NCBI GenBank assembly: GCA_026545765.1
Contig: JAIFAC010000141.1
Coordinates: 62,001 to 126,000 of the forward strand
From: Plantago major
Lineage: Eukaryota; Streptophyta; Magnoliopsida; Lamiales; Plantaginaceae
DNA: 64,000 bases
Reading direction: 5' to 3'
This document shows, piece by piece, positions 46,550 to 59,775 of this stretch. A program made the translations under genes and the position numbers. The notes beneath the pieces are model-generated. The model saw nothing but the letters and a program-made list of their open reading frames with translations. It was not told the origin of the DNA and ran no database searches. Position 1 is the stretch's first letter; every line of letters begins with the position of its first letter.

Positions 46550-49500
46550 ACTGTTTCTGTTGTGCGAATGCTTCTGGACTAAAACAATGGCTATTTCATA
46601 GTGGATCACGGAAAGCACATGACGGAGACAAAGCAAATCTGGTTGATTACAAAGCTTGCAACACGGACCGGATATCAGTTCTTTGGAGGAGAATTAAATC
46701 CCTCTCTGGGATTTGTAGCGTCAAATTAGAACTTTAACAATCAGCGTATTACATGTTAAGGATTTGAAATCTGATCTATTTAGCATGAGCGGTTTGCGAC
46801 AAGGGTTTTACTATAAAATTCAAAGCTAAATCACAAACTAATTGACAATGAGTCAGCGAGCGTCTTAGTTGAATGACGGAAAGCGGATCTTTATGTTGCC
46901 GATTGGGCATACGCCTGTTGAAGAATGTCTCATGGTGATCAATCTGGTCACCTGAGAAACCTTGGTTATGGCACAAAGAATGAGTCACTTGAATTTCAAA
47001 ACTACGAATAGACTTGCGAAAAGAGTTAGTGGTTGGGCTTCCGAACATCTTTCGAGAAAGGATGGTATTTGTTACACTTTGTCGGATGGAAACAATCTAA
47101 GATCTCTTTCAAGTCAAAATCGGACACTCTAGTGTTAGACCCTTGCAACTTTTACATATGGATCTATTTGAATCATCGTAACTAGTTATGCGAGGAAAGA
47201 AGTATCTGGTTGTTGTAGATGACTTCTCAAAATTCACTTGGGTTGTCTTTACGAAACACAAATCGATGCCGGTGGAGATACCAAACTTCTTTGAAAAAGC
47301 TTGAAGTCATGAAAAATGACAAGGTATCTGCAATCGAGCGGATCATAGTCTTGAGTTTGTCGACCCGATTACATAAAGGAGTTTTGTACTGCAAGGTATA
47401 CAACACCAACTTTCCTCTGTAAGAACACCTCGACAAAATGGTGTTGCGAAAGGAAAAGCAGAACCCTTAAAGAAGGCTGCAAGGACAATGCTAGGCGACC
47501 TTTGAGATAAGTGAAATATATTGGGTTGAAGCTGTAAACACAGCCTGCTACACTCGGAACAGATGCTTGATAAACAAACACCATGTCAGGACCCCCTATG
47601 AAATCTTGGTTGGAAGACCTCCTAATATCAAACATCGAGAGTATTTGGTTGTAGATGTTTTGTTCTAAACAATGGGAAAGATTATAAAGAACATTTCAAC
47701 AAAGCGGATGAAGGTGTTTTCTTGGCTATTCCTCAAAGCAAAGCTTACGAGTTTACAACAAAGAACAAAGAAAATTGAAGAATCGGTTCATGTTGTATTC
47801 TATGAAGTAAGAAAACACCTCCTATTGATGAACTCGGAAAAGTTCAAGAACTATTCTTGAGGATCCTAAGAAGAATCCTCGAGAAAGGAAAAACATCATT
47901 ATGGAAAGTGAGGATGACTCGGCGTAGAAAATCTTGAAAAGCCTAGTAACAACAAGATGACTCACAAACATGATGGGAATTTCCTATGAGTTTTCCGAAA
48001 TGGAGCAGTTCTTGAGAACCTTCATCATGAAGAGGTATACGAAAATAAGAATCTTTGAAATGCATGTCTCGATATCTCTAACCTTTGAAAAAGTGTGGAT
48101 ATCAATGACATTTCCCATATATCGGATATCTGGATCTTGAAAAAGTATCAAATCAAAATCTTAGTGATTCACATTAGGATCACGTGGATATTGATCCTAC
48201 TAGCACTAAACCTATGATGAAATGGATCAAAGATCATCCTACAAAGGATATAATTGGACCGATTAATCGGTGTTAGGACTAGAGAGCAATAGCTGAAAAT
48301 GCTAACTCTCTCTTTGGATGTTTCATCTCGAATATTGAACCTAAAAATATAGAAAAAGCATTAGGAGACCAAATTTGGATCTACGCAATGCAAGAAGAGT
48401 TGGATCAATTTGAGAGAAACAAAGTGAAACTAGTTCCATTTATAGAAGGAATATACGTGATTGGAACTAAATGGGTTTTCGAAACAAGATGAATGAATCT
48501 GGTGAAATAACCGAAACAAAGCAAGATTGGTTGCGAGGATTTACTCGTGAAGGCCTAGATTTTGTGAGTCATATGCGATTGCAGTTGGATGCAATAAGAC
48601 TCTTTCTAGCCTTCTTGACTCATAAAGATTTCAAACTTTATCAGATGGATGTCAAAAGTGCATTCCTAAACGGTGAACTTGCAGAAGAAGTCTATGTTGA
48701 GCAACCACCTGGCTTTGAAGTTTCCTCAGAAAGTAGAATGGTCTATAAACTACAGAAAGCTCTGTATGGGTGAAAGCAGGCTCGAGCATGGTATGACACT
48801 TTGCCAAATACCTTACGGAAAGTGGTTTCAAGAAAGGTGAAGTTGATAAAACTTTATTTACCTTAAACCATGATGGGAAACTACTCTTAGTTCAAGTATA
48901 TGTTGATGACATCATATTTGGATCTAAGGACAAGCAACTTTGTAATGACTTTGCAAATCTCATGAAAAACAAGTTTGAGATGAGCATGATGGGAGAAATG
49001 AATTATTTCCTAGGATTGCAAGTCAAGCAACTCAATGATGGAATATTCATTAGTCAAACAAAGTATGCAAAAGATATGCTCACAAAATTCAATCTTAAGC
49101 CTTCTGAAAAGAATGCTAAGATACCTATGAGCATTGGAACCAAAATGACCTATACTGAATCAGATAAGAGTGTTGAAGAACATAAGTATAGGAAATTGAT
49201 AGGTTCACTAGTTTACCTCACTGCAAGTAGACCTGATATTCAATATGATGTTGGAGTATGTGCTAGATTTCAGACAAATCCAATGCAAACACACTACAAC
49301 ATTGCTATGAAAATATTAAGGTATGTGAAGATACGATAGATGTAGGGTGTGGTATCCTAAAGAAAGTGGATTGAGTTTAGTGGGTACTCGGATCTTTGAT
49401 TATCTTTGGATCATTGCTTGATAGGAAAAGCACCTCGGGAACTTGTGGGTTTACGGCACTAGACTTATCTCATGGTTTAGCAAGAAGCAAAACTCAATTG

Positions 49501-49840
49501 CAACTTCTACCAGGAAATTTGAATATATTCTTTGGTTGTTGTGCAACACAAATTACGTGGATACAACAACTTAAAGACTATGGACTCGATGAGAAGAAAA
49601 CTCCCATTTTACGTGACAACCTGAAGTGCTATTGCGATTACGAGAATCCTAAATTTCATGCGAACAAAGCACATTGATGTTAGACATCACTTCGCCGAGA
49701 CCATGTTGAAAAAGGCGATATAGAGATACTCAAGATTGGCTTGAAGACCGACTTGCGGATATCTTCACTAAGCCACTACAAGAAAGTAGATTCTTAGCCT
49801 TAAGACATAGTCTTGGACTAATGGAACTACCGATGAGCGA
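46550..49840 (+). pseudogene. pol: Element E: pol
   Basis: The protease motif reads WLFHSG at 46588-46605, with CAT in place of the catalytic GAT at 46597-46599. The pre-integrase block is at about 46915-47060 and integrase at 47200-47650, broken. RT parts are at 48471-48773 (MDVKSAFLNGELAEE and on) and 48885-49339, including VYVDDIIFGS near 48895-48925 and a clean stretch with QVKQLNDGIFISQTKYAKDM. RNase H runs to the IFTKPL-type end near 49770. The segment 48962-49339 keeps its CTG/CAG sites and is open; flanking segments are altered and shifted. Confidence 0.91.
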
Positions 49841-50613
49841 AAAAGTTCGGATATCTGGAGCAGGCATCCGGAGAAGAAGTATGCAGGCAGGTATCCGAAA
49901 GAGAGAAGAGGTATCTGGGCAGAATCCGAAGTCAAAAGGCTAAAGAGCGAAAGATAGCTTAAGATCTACGAGGCGGAACTCGGATATACGAATCATTCTA
50001 TAAAAAGGGAACACTAAAGAGAATAGTATAACTATCTGCAGTCAACTACTCTCTTGAAACTCGCATTATTTCTATCTTGATGAAAAACTTAGAAAAATCC
50101 TAAGTATAAAATGATTCGAGATCTGAGCAGTGTCCTTGCTCAAGCAATTGTGATTCGGATAAGCTAATAGCCAAAATTCATTAAATGGGCACAATTACAT
50201 TTGTTGATTGTGATCATTCTTTGGAGAAGCAATGGTGACCCTTGATGAATTCAAGCGCTTGATCTGAGCAATGAAATTAATTCACGATAAATAGTGGTTT
50301 GTAAAATTCGACAAAGACCACTTTGCATTTAATGCGAAGTTACTTTTGATCATGCGACTTGCAAATCGCGGAATCATTACACAAAATCAATTTATGCATT
50401 GAGATTCACTTGCTATATATATAGGATTTTGGGAAAGAAAATCACTTTTGCCTAATCCGAAATTTCAACTTGCATCAAAACAGCAAAAACCCTCTCCTGA
50501 TCCTCTGCAACATCTCTAAAATCTCTGCAAATCTTGATTAAGTTTTTCTGAAAAGAATCACTCAATCGAATCTCTTTCAAACACAAGCTTCAAATCCTAT
50601 ACTATATAAAGAG
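49841..50613 (+). promoter_or_regulatory. Spacer and internal promoter of the extra gene (element E)
   Basis: Homologous to 10655-11470. The TATA box TATATATATA at 50414-50423 lies 200 bp before the ATG at 50614, in the same ttgc-...-ggattttgg context as in B and D. No coding sequence. Confidence 0.7.
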
Positions 50614-52706
50614 ATGGCTTCGAGAACACTTGACACGAAATCCCAATCCTCCATGATGCTTTGAAAAGCAAGCACCGAGTTAGTTATTGTTAACAATTGG
50701 TGATAGGAGCTTTCAATCGACAATTGGACTTCAAGTCACAGAATGATTTGGGGTGGTGCCATGGTTGAGAATACCTCCTTTCTGCAATAGAAAACCAAAG
50801 TGAGAAATTGATTCTTGACATGCTTGAAAAGGCACAAATCAAGGGTTTTCTATCTGCGCCCGGTGGAATTTCATCACTCAATGTGTTGGAATTTTACAAC
50901 AACTCGATTGTTTCACATGTGTATGAAACCTTTGAAATAGTGTCTATCAAAACCTCGATCGAGGAAAGGAAATCATACGGACTTAACAACTTTACGTAAG
51001 TTGTTTGAGGTTCAAAATCTTGGAAAGGATTTTGAAATAAACACCAAGGATGATGAACTCCTTGAAGGTGTAAAGGAACTCTCTGATGGCGTGTGTGATC
51101 TTGAAAATCAGATACACCCAGCGAGTTCAAGCTTACGACATCCGAACCGGACATCTGTTGGTTCCTTTGGGATGTCTTGGCTTGCATTCTTCACGGATGC
51201 TTTGATGGTCTACAAGGAGGTGCTGACCGGATAAGCGAAACGATGGATCATGATGTTCTTCTTTGAATCGACAAGACAAAATTTGGAAAACCCTTTTAAG
51301 CTGGGGAAATGCGCCTTCATGAAATTCGTGATGAAGATTGAGGCTTGAGCCTAAGATTGTCAAAGGACTAGTGAGCCAAAGGCCACAATAGGTTATAGTG
51401 CGAAGATATGCTACTACGGAAAAGCGGCATTGAGCTCGGAGAGGCAATTTGAAATAATAGCGATAACTTACTCTACAAGTATGAGTATACAAATCGATGA
51501 AAAAGGTTCTTGGGTCTCGAAGGTCTAAGCGAAAATCGAAAAGATATACGAAGAAAGGTTGCGACCAAAGCGGAACCTCGAAAGAAGTCTGGCGGCAAAT
51601 CGGAAGACACACCCAAGAAGGTTGTCGATTCTCGGATATCTGCAAGCATGGCGGATGAACTCATCAATCTTTGCAAAGAGTTATCACCTCTTGAACAAGT
51701 AGACTCGGCAAAGAAAGTGCTTTCGAAATGTTGCGACTAATGCGAAAAGCCTTTGATGAACTCATAAATCTTGCCAAGAATGGTGAAACGACACGAGCCC
51801 CATCTGCAAAACCGCGGGAATAATGGACCAATCGGTTCCCAATCTTGATGAGAGCTCGGCGATGAAGATGATGAACTAGTCATCTCTCAAGTCTAAAAAG
51901 GAACAAAGAGGGCTAAGATTCTTGAAAAATGGCGGTGATAAGGTATCTAAAGAAGAACCTACACCACAGTTCTTGAACCTATAGCAAGGTTGTTGGTGCA
52001 AACACATCATCGAGAATGACTCTCTTGCACAACTTCACAAAGCCACGATGAGTGGTATTTTAGTGTTGGCGGAATCTTTGATGGAAATGCCACATCTAAG
52101 AATGGAAGAACACTCTCTTGATCAATCTCACCTTCCGGACAACCAACAACCACAAACACAACCACAACAGCCACAAGTGGTTGATGAAATGGTAAATGAA
52201 CTCCATTTTGAATTACCGACAATACAATATCTTTGAAGAAAATCCTGTAATTGGCGGGTTCCCTGACTCGATGAGAGGATCAAGCGAGACATCTACCGGA
52301 ATGATCAACGGGGAGGCAATGAGTTGCATACTCGGGAAAGGTGTGAAGTGCGAAACTTCAAACAAAGCTGCTTTGGGACAAGGCGACCAATGTATAGAAA
52401 GGTCACAAGTTCGAGACCAATCGACTGGCTGCTAAAATTTTGAGTTAGAAAGAAACAAGAGGAAGGAGAAGCTTACCTCGAATCTTGAAAAGAGGTTCCT
52501 TGACCTCGACTCTTGAGAAATCGAGCACATGCCACGGTAAATGATTCTTAAAGAGAACTAATTTTTCGATAAAAATGTTTGTATGCTCATTCATGATAAA
52601 TGTTTCTAACGGGCTCAATGAGATGGAAGAAGATGAGGCGAAATGCCGAGACAAACCCGAAACCAACAAGGTTTACGAAGAACATCATGAGCCTTCAAAC
52701 TTGAAG

Positions 52707-52785
52707 GTATGTGACAATCAGTGACAAGTGTTCTTTATCACAGGTTATCTTTATCTCTTCTAAAATCAATACTTTCTACTTACAG
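52707..52785 (+). other. Intron 3 of the extra gene (element E)
   Basis: 79 bp, donor AAG|gtatgtgac, acceptor ctacttacag, phase 0. It precedes the open 153-bp exon. Confidence 0.8.
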
Positions 52786-52938
52786 GCTATTTCAGAAGTA
52801 GAAATACAAGGAGATGAAGTTGCGACTTCCCCTGCATCAATGGAAATTGATGAAGCCCCCAAGGCAGCATCGCTTGAAAGAACACCAGAAACTGCACAAG
52901 TCTCTGAGAAAAATGAATCTGAGCTTCCTGATGAGGAA

Positions 52939-53023
52939 GTAAGTAGCTCAAATCGAATTCATTAAAGCATATCTATGCATAGCTTCTTTCAAACTATTTC
53001 CTAAGTATTGTATTTATCTCGAG
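52939..53023 (+). other. Intron 4 of the extra gene (element E)
   Basis: 85 bp, donor GAA|gtaagtagct, a near-perfect plant donor. The acceptor reads ttatctcgag where B has ttatctcag, another altered CAG. Confidence 0.72.
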
Positions 53024-55956
53024 TTCAAGAAAGAAAGGTTGATGAGGACCGGACTTCCAAGTCTCCACCTCACAACAAGATATACGAGACCAATCGTCTC
53101 GATAGAACAAATATCTGAGCACGATGTTCATACTCGGTAACTCGGAGACTAAACTACACTTCTACTCGGATATCTACCAAAGTTTTGAAACTCACTCAAA
53201 ACTCTTTCTTTCGAGCTCAAGCAGATGCAAGCGAGTTCCCATTGAAGAAACAAGGACTACTTCACTTCTTCAAAGCTCACACTTTGCAAGCATATTGATG
53301 CTTGAAATGGCGAAGTTAAGGTGCTCGATCTCTACGAAATATTGAGAATAAGCGATCAACCAACGGGCACGAGCTCTTGACACGGAAACATATGTCCAAG
53401 CAATGTTACTCTGAACAACATCTGATTCGACTACACTACACGAGGACTTTTCGGAGAAGTGGCGCATAGTTTGATACATGCCTTTGAACAAGCGGATGGT
53501 CGGACAAGATTACGAGATGGCATTCAAGCGATCACGCCCCAGACTACGCAATTCATACCTTGAACAAGAAGAAGTTAATGGGCGAAGATCACTATCCGGA
53601 AGTGATCAATCTTGTATCTGAAGATGATGAGGAGGAAGAAATGAATGAAAATTACTTTGATGAACCTCCAGCGACCATCACCAAAAGGATGATAATGACA
53701 AAAGGATGATGATGATGCCCTGCACGGGGACAGGAGGAATTTCACGGAGAAACAATGCCGATCGATTTGAAAAGCAAAGCGAGAAGACTTCACGAAATCT
53801 CTCCGTCTCCTCCTCGAAATCTACTCATCCATCTTCTAATCAACACGATTACTCTTGAACAAGTAGTTGAGCTCTACGAAACCAATCGGAAAATATTAAA
53901 CACTCGGACGGAAGTGCTCAACTCGACAAGCATTGGCGGAAGAACAGCTCCATCTTCAAGCTGGAAGATCAAATAGCTAAATCCGGAGATAAGATTGATC
54001 AACTACAAGATCTATACTTAGAAGAAATGATTGCTTACTACGAGGTTAAAGAGCTACGGGGCGTTGTCTGAGAGATCGCGAAGAACTCGATCTTGAACAA
54101 GTATCTGAAGTCAAACATGATGCTAAGGCGCATCATCTTGAAAGAAGTACCATCCTCCTCCCGAAAGGAAAGAAACCAATCTACGAGATGGTTCTTTGGA
54201 CTCGATATGATCGATGAAAATGTCGAGAGGATGAAGATCCTTTGGGCTAATCCTCGGATGATGAAGAAGACAAGACTTTGGCGAGCACCGCCATGAACAT
54301 CTAGCGGTTTCTCACTTGAAAAGAAAGTTGATTGCTCCTACAATCTTCAACAAAGCGCAGCGTCCACTCCATGAATACATGGCGGTGCAATCTTGGCTAC
54401 TACGAATAAGGAGATGTCTTCACGAACAAGGAAGTAATTGCCTCGGTCCCTACGAAATGAGAAAGTTCAGAGCTCATCACTCGGATAACTACTAGCATGA
54501 TCATTGCTCGGAAAGATGCAGGAATGATAAGGGGCGATGATGTGTCTTTAGTGAAAAAGCTTTTCAAGAGGCAAGTTACTCTTTGGAAGCGGATGCCATC
54601 CTAGGCCCATTGGCAGAGCTCACTGATAAGGACAATATACTTATCAAGCAAAATCAGGAACTCAAAGCCGAACTTCAGAAGTTGGTCACTGCCTACAACT
54701 ATTTACAAGGGCATTTTGACTCTCTCTCAGATTCCTTTATGAGGTGAGTGACAATGACTAAGGGGAAAGAAAGTACAAATCTGGACCTCAAAGTCGGGGT
54801 AATGGGAAGAAGGAGATGAAAACAAGAAGAAATGCGGGTAGTGCGGCTCGAGAAGGAAGAAGAAAAACTTCCCAGCCACCACTCAGAATCAATGAATCCT
54901 CCTCAAGCCAAGTTGCTTCCCAGAGACCTACTGAAGGAACCAAAATGGTAACAAGGGCCATGGCACAGAAACCTCCAAGGAGTACCAAGGCTCCAAGGAG
55001 AAGACAAGTTAGAGGGATTGATGAATCTTCTGAAGAAGAAGAAGAAGGTCAAATCAAGTCCCAAAGCAATGAAGAAGGCTGCAAAGATCTCACAAGAATT
55101 GATCTTGATAAGATGATGAAGAGACTGATGAAGATGAAGCTCCTCTTCACAGAAAAAGGAAACTTGAAAGCCAAACTGAGCCCATAGATGCAAAGCCACA
55201 AGCAGCTAAAACACCCTCTGGAAATACCAAGTCTATCCAGGGTGGTAGTTCTTCAAGCAACAACCCCAAGGAGAATTCAAGACAGAAAAGGAACAAACTG
55301 AGAGCTGAGCAAAGACAAAGTCAACTTCCACTCAGGCCAGAAGAAGCCAAAATTGAGTATGTGAAGTATGACAATGATTCCTCTGTCTACAGGTGCATCA
55401 ATCAGAAAAATGGCTATTGGATTCTGGAACTTAAGCATCTATTGGTAAATTCAAGATTTCCAGAACCAATCCTCAAACAGCTTATGGCATGGAGAAAGAA
55501 CAAACCTACCTTGATCAACACCAATCACATCAAAGCATGGTTGGATTTTGAAGTTGTCAAGAGAACTGAAGCCATGAAGAAGGACCTCTCTGATAATTGT
55601 CCATATGGAAAGCCAGATGATGTACACAAAATTCTGAATATCACAGGAATAGGCACAAGACCAAGACTTGCTGTGGAACCTATGAGTCGTTCTATCTGAC
55701 AGAAGATCAATACAAGGGTGACATCAGATATCTGAAGATTATCTACGAATACTTCAAGCTTTCAGATATCAGAATAGAGCATGCCTGGAAGTGGGGAAAG
55801 TACCTATAGGTCAAGCATTTTTCAAAGAAAAATCCTACCAAAACCTACAAAGAAATCTGTGGATTTGCCAGAGAAACAGAGATGCTTGTCAGAACTCTTC
55901 TTTATGATTATTCTGATGACATCAAAAGGTTTGGAGATAGGAAATTTGCAGACTGA

Positions 55957-56338
55957 TCCATAGAAACACTGTTGAAGATTTGAAGATTGAAGACTTGAAG
56001 ACTATTTCTTTAGGATGTTTACTTGGAGCTTGGTTACTCCTGTTGTCCTAATTTACTATGTAGTTTTTGTATTTTCTTGTTGAGCTTAAGCGTATCTGTA
56101 TTAAAGTTATCGTAATCTTAAGTTGCGACTTATCTGAAGAACTTACTCTCAGATAGTATTCTATAAAAGATAACTTGTCAGCAAAGATCACACCTTGTGA
56201 TTTGGTTGATGTCTACTTTCTGCACTTAATTATATGATTTGAAAGATCTCAAGAAATGATTAAGTGGTGGATTGTTTCCTCATCCAGATTTGTAATAGGG
56301 AAGATAGTCATCGTTGACTGATCAAAATGGGGGAAATT
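55957..56338 (+). other. 3' untranslated region and polypurine tract (element E)
   Basis: Conserved non-coding tail ending in gggggaaatt at 56329-56338, the intact polypurine tract, directly before the LTR. Confidence 0.88.
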
Positions 56339-58007
56339 TGTTAGATATTTTGTTTGAATATCTGTTTAGATTTTGTTCAGCAACATGATGACTTATCTTA
56401 GTCTCAGAAAGGTGATTAGTACTCTTGGTTCACTTGAACATTGTAAAAGAGGAAACCCACTAAGTATGATGGTCTAGCTAATCTTGTATAGGATGTTAGG
56501 TCTCAAAATGTAATTTTTATTTTATGAAGAGAAGACCAAGAAGACATCAATGAAAGCTCGACAACATTTGAAGATTTGAAGAAAAGCGCACAAGATTCTT
56601 GAATACATTATTAGGATATCTTAGCGGATATCTTGTGAACGAGCAGTTTCAAACAAACTGTGTCACAAGAGATATCTGAGAAATGAGATACATATCTGAA
56701 AACAAGGAAAGTGGCCACAGATATCTATTCTCAGATACCTTGAGCATTAACCACGTTTCTGAAAGAGAAACATATATTGCAAACAAAGTTGTTTCAATAA
56801 ATACAAGTGGTATCTGAAGAATGAAGATAAGAATGTGCAAAGAATCAGACAACAAGTCTAGTCTACGTCTGAAAGCATAGTTAAGTTGACACTACGGACA
56901 AAAAGTATAGTACAAAGCATTTAATGCAGACGAGAGATATCGAGTAAAAGCAGCGGCAACCGAGAACAAGACAAAACCTTTCTGATTACTATACACAAGA
57001 TATCGATGGTTGAATTTGAGCTAACGGATACTATTCAAGCGGTACTCAAATTCATCTATAAATATCAACACTTAGGCGACTTGAGACACACCTTGCATCT
57101 GTTGAAACATAGAACTCGAACATCCTACTCTCTCAAAGCAACTTACTTATCATCAAAGCTTTACATTGCGACTAAAGTTTTGATCTTAAGTAAACCTTTG
57201 AAGTTCTAAGTGTCACGATCCTAAACAAGCAAAGCTATACGTGAAGGAGTTGAATCGAAGATCAACTATAAAGATTCATTCTCTTGAACAGAAATCATAA
57301 GACTTGGGTCAGTAAAATCGAACAAGATACCATACGCTGTAAAGTGTATTAAGTAACTTAGTTCACAGAGCTATCTGAATAGCTGAAAAGTTATTAAGAC
57401 GCTCATCTGATAACTCAAACCGAAACCAACACCAAAACCGACGTGGAGTACAGGAAGTACTTAGTTTGAAAAATCAAGGAATAACTCCAAGGTTACCGGA
57501 GTATAGGAAGTACTTGATTTGGGAAACTAAGGAATAACTCCAAGGTTATTGAGTATAGGAAGTACTTAGCTTGGGAAGCTAGGGAATAACTCAAAGGTTT
57601 CTGAGTATAGGAAGTACTTGGCTGAAGAAGCTAGGGAACAACTCAGGGGGAACATTTGGTTGGGAACCAATTGTTCAGAATCTGAGAATAGGATTATTGT
57701 AAAGTTATCTCAATTATCTGTTCTAGTGAATTCTAGGTCTCTGATAGACCGAAGTGGATTAGTTGGAGGATTACGCCACCTCCAGATACCACTATACTTC
57801 ATGTCATTTACATTTACGTATACTTGACAACACACACACTTATTAACTGTTTCTACACTTGTCTTTATTAAGTCTTCCGCACTCTGATTCTAAGTATCAG
57901 ATATCCATTAAGATATGTGAGAAACATTTGTTATCGACAAAAGTTTTAAAAGACTATTCACCCCCCCCCCCCTCTAGTCTTTTACTTTGCCGTTATCTGG
58001 ACCAACA
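56339..58007 (+). repeat. Element E 3' LTR
   Basis: 1669 bp, TGTTAG to CCAACA. TATA box at 57057, four tandem units at about 57443-57640, run of 12 C at 57961-57972. It retains more CTG/CAG than the 5' LTR of the same element. Confidence 0.95.
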
Positions 58008-58012
58008 CTACC
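58008..58012. repeat. Target-site duplication CTACC, right copy (element E)
   Basis: CTACC directly after the E 3' LTR, matching 42385-42389. Confidence 0.95.
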
Positions 58013-58028
58013 ACTACTCTCATTAGAA

Positions 58029-58136
58029 GCATTGATGAGTTCATCAGCAAGGCTCTCCTTAGCAGCATTGATGAGTTCATCAGCAGTTATATCTTTTGCA
58101 GCATTGATGAGTTCGTTTGCGATTGGCGAGATATCG
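58029..58136 (-). repeat. 36-bp coding tandem repeat x 3 in the extra gene of element D
   Basis: GCATTGATGAGTTC recurs at 58029, 58065 and 58101, exact 36-bp spacing, coding 12-residue units with DELINAAK on the minus strand. B and E have one or two related ADELINLCKEL units at the same place. Confidence 0.85.
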
Positions 58137-58993
58137 AAATTAAACCACAATGGGTGTGTCTTACGATTTGCCGATGAACTTCTTTCGTGAAGTTACAGGC
58201 TTTTTGGTATAACTTTTCCCTCAGATATCTCTTCAGTTTTTCACTTCTTGGAACCTTTCTGAAATCCAGTAACCTTTTTCATCATGTTCGTATACTCATA
58301 TTTGTAGAGTATGTAACTGTTGGCTATGTCAGCCTTCTCTCTGAACTCAATGCCAAGCTTCTCCAGCAAGTAGCATATCTTTAGTCCATAGCTCACTGTG
58401 GCTTTTGGCTCAGCAAGTCCCTTAACGATTTTGGGCTCAAAGCCTTACAAACTTCATAAAGGCGTACTTTCCCCCAGTTGAAAGGGTTTTCCAGCCTTTT
58501 GTCTTGTTGTTGCAACAAGACCATCATCATCCAACGTTCTTGGCTTATCTGGTCCGCACCTCCTTGTAGACCATCAAAGCATCTGTGAAGAATGCATGCC
58601 AACACATCCCAGTGAACCAACAGTTTACGGTTACGATGTCGACAAGTTTGAATTACATTTGATTGCCTTGAAACACGAAATAATCACAGGTTGTTGTAGA
58701 ATTCTAACACATCCAGTGAAGAAACTCTACTGGGAGTAGCAGACAGGAAACCCTTGATTTGTGCCTTTTCAAGCATGTCGAAATTAGCTTCCTATCGGCT
58801 TGGTTTTCAATTGCGACCGTGAGGTATTCCTCGATCATGCGCCACCCAAATCATCTGTGATTTGAAGTCGATGATCAGGATTAAAGTCTCCTACCAACCG
58901 ACTGTTTACAACTACTAACTCTGGTGCTTGCTTTTCAGCAGTACCAGTGGTAGCAGATTGGGATTTCTGGGTAGAAGCACGTTTTGGAGCCAT

Positions 58994-59775
58994 CTCTTTA
59001 TATAGTGTAAGTTTTCGAAAGTCTGAAAGAGATTAGGGTGAGTGATTAGTGATTCTTTGCGAAAAACTAATTGAGGAGATTTGCGAGAGAAGTTGAAGAA
59101 ATGTTTTTGCTATTCTTGTGCAGTCTGAATGTTGGATTAAGCGAAAGTGAATTCTTTTGCCAAAATCCTATATATATAGCAATGTAATCTCAGCAACATA
59201 TACATACAAATTGATTTTGTATATGCGTATCTGTGTTTTTGCGATGAAGCGTGGGTAAAAGTTTGTTTGATATTAAATGCTTAGTGGGCCCGTCGAGTTT
59301 TTCATCCACTATTTTACGAGAAATGATCTCGTCCGTTAAGATCAACGCCCATTTCATCAAGTTGATATTGCTTCTTCAACAATGATCTGACAATCGATTG
59401 TAATTGTGCCCAATTAATGAATTTTGGCAATTTGCTATCTGGATCACATTTACGTGTGACTAAGAACCTTGTTTGCATCAGTCTATCTCACACTTAGTAT
59501 TTGTCCAAGTTTTTACAAAGATAGAAATAATACAAATTTCAAGAGTAGTTATTTGCAGACGGTTGTACTATTCTCTTTGTGTTCCCCTCCTTGAGTGATC
59601 TAGATATCGAGTGCTGTCTCGAAATCTTCAAATAACCATTTACCCTTTAGCCTTTGGTTTACGGATACCGTTCGATTCCTCTTTTGGATACCGTTCGGAT
59701 ACCTTGTTTTCTGGATACCCGTTCTAGATTTCTCTTTTCCCTCCTTTGATATCTTCTTCAGATATCTGAACTTTT
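58994..59775 (-). other. Spacer between pol and the extra gene (element D)
   Basis: Non-coding, homologous to 10655-11470 and 49841-50613. It holds the internal TATA box (59169-59178) and the ggcacaattac-type block near 59400. No gene. Confidence 0.7.
59169..59178 (-). promoter_or_regulatory. Internal TATA box of the extra gene (element D)
   Basis: TATATATATA flanked by ggattttgg on the downstream side, about 185 bp before the ATG at 58993. It matches the B and E copies. Confidence 0.7.

Larger units (their letters stand above)
50614..55956 (+). pseudogene. Element E: extra gene downstream of pol, multi-intron, unknown function
   Basis: ATGGCTTC at 50614 and TGA at 55954-55956 after KRFGDRKFAD. 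The N-terminal block is at 50614-51310 (LDMLEKAQIKGF; VQNLGKDFEINTKDDELLEG; GMSWLAFFTDALMVYKEVL). ADELINLCKELSPLEQ is at 51651-51699. A Gln/Pro-rich exon lies at about 52080-52235. A fully open 51-codon exon at 52786-52938 begins AISEVEIQGDEVATSPASME. The coiled-coil part is at about 53870-54200. 54816-55187 is rich in Lys, Arg, Ser and Glu, with a KAPRRRQVRGIDESSEEEEE stretch. The C-terminal domain at 55340-55956 is open from 55361 to 55699. It is the clearest copy of that domain. Same gene as in B, D and X; function unknown. Confidence 0.77.
42390..58007 (+). mobile_element. Element E: complete 15.6-kb Sirevirus-type copia retrotransposon
   Basis: Same order as B: LTR, PBS, gag, pol, promoter, extra gene, polypurine tract, LTR, bounded by CTACC. 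It is inserted in opposite orientation into the extra gene of element D, inside a stretch of 36-bp coding repeats. Size and layout agree with B within 160 bp, which shows that the extra gene is a constant part of the family and not a single capture event. Confidence 0.93.
58008..58993 (-). pseudogene. Element D: extra gene, N-terminal part
   Basis: The minus-strand ATG at 58991-58993 starts MAPKRASTQKSQS, then EKQAPELVVVNSRLVGDFNP, matching the starts in B and E. The rest reads through the region homologous to 11471-12700 with several shifts. It ends at the E insertion in a run of three 36-bp units (58029, 58065, 58101) coding ADELINAAK-type repeats. The remainder is at 38066-42389. The first residues are not hydrophobic, so a signal peptide is unlikely. 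Confidence 0.75.
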
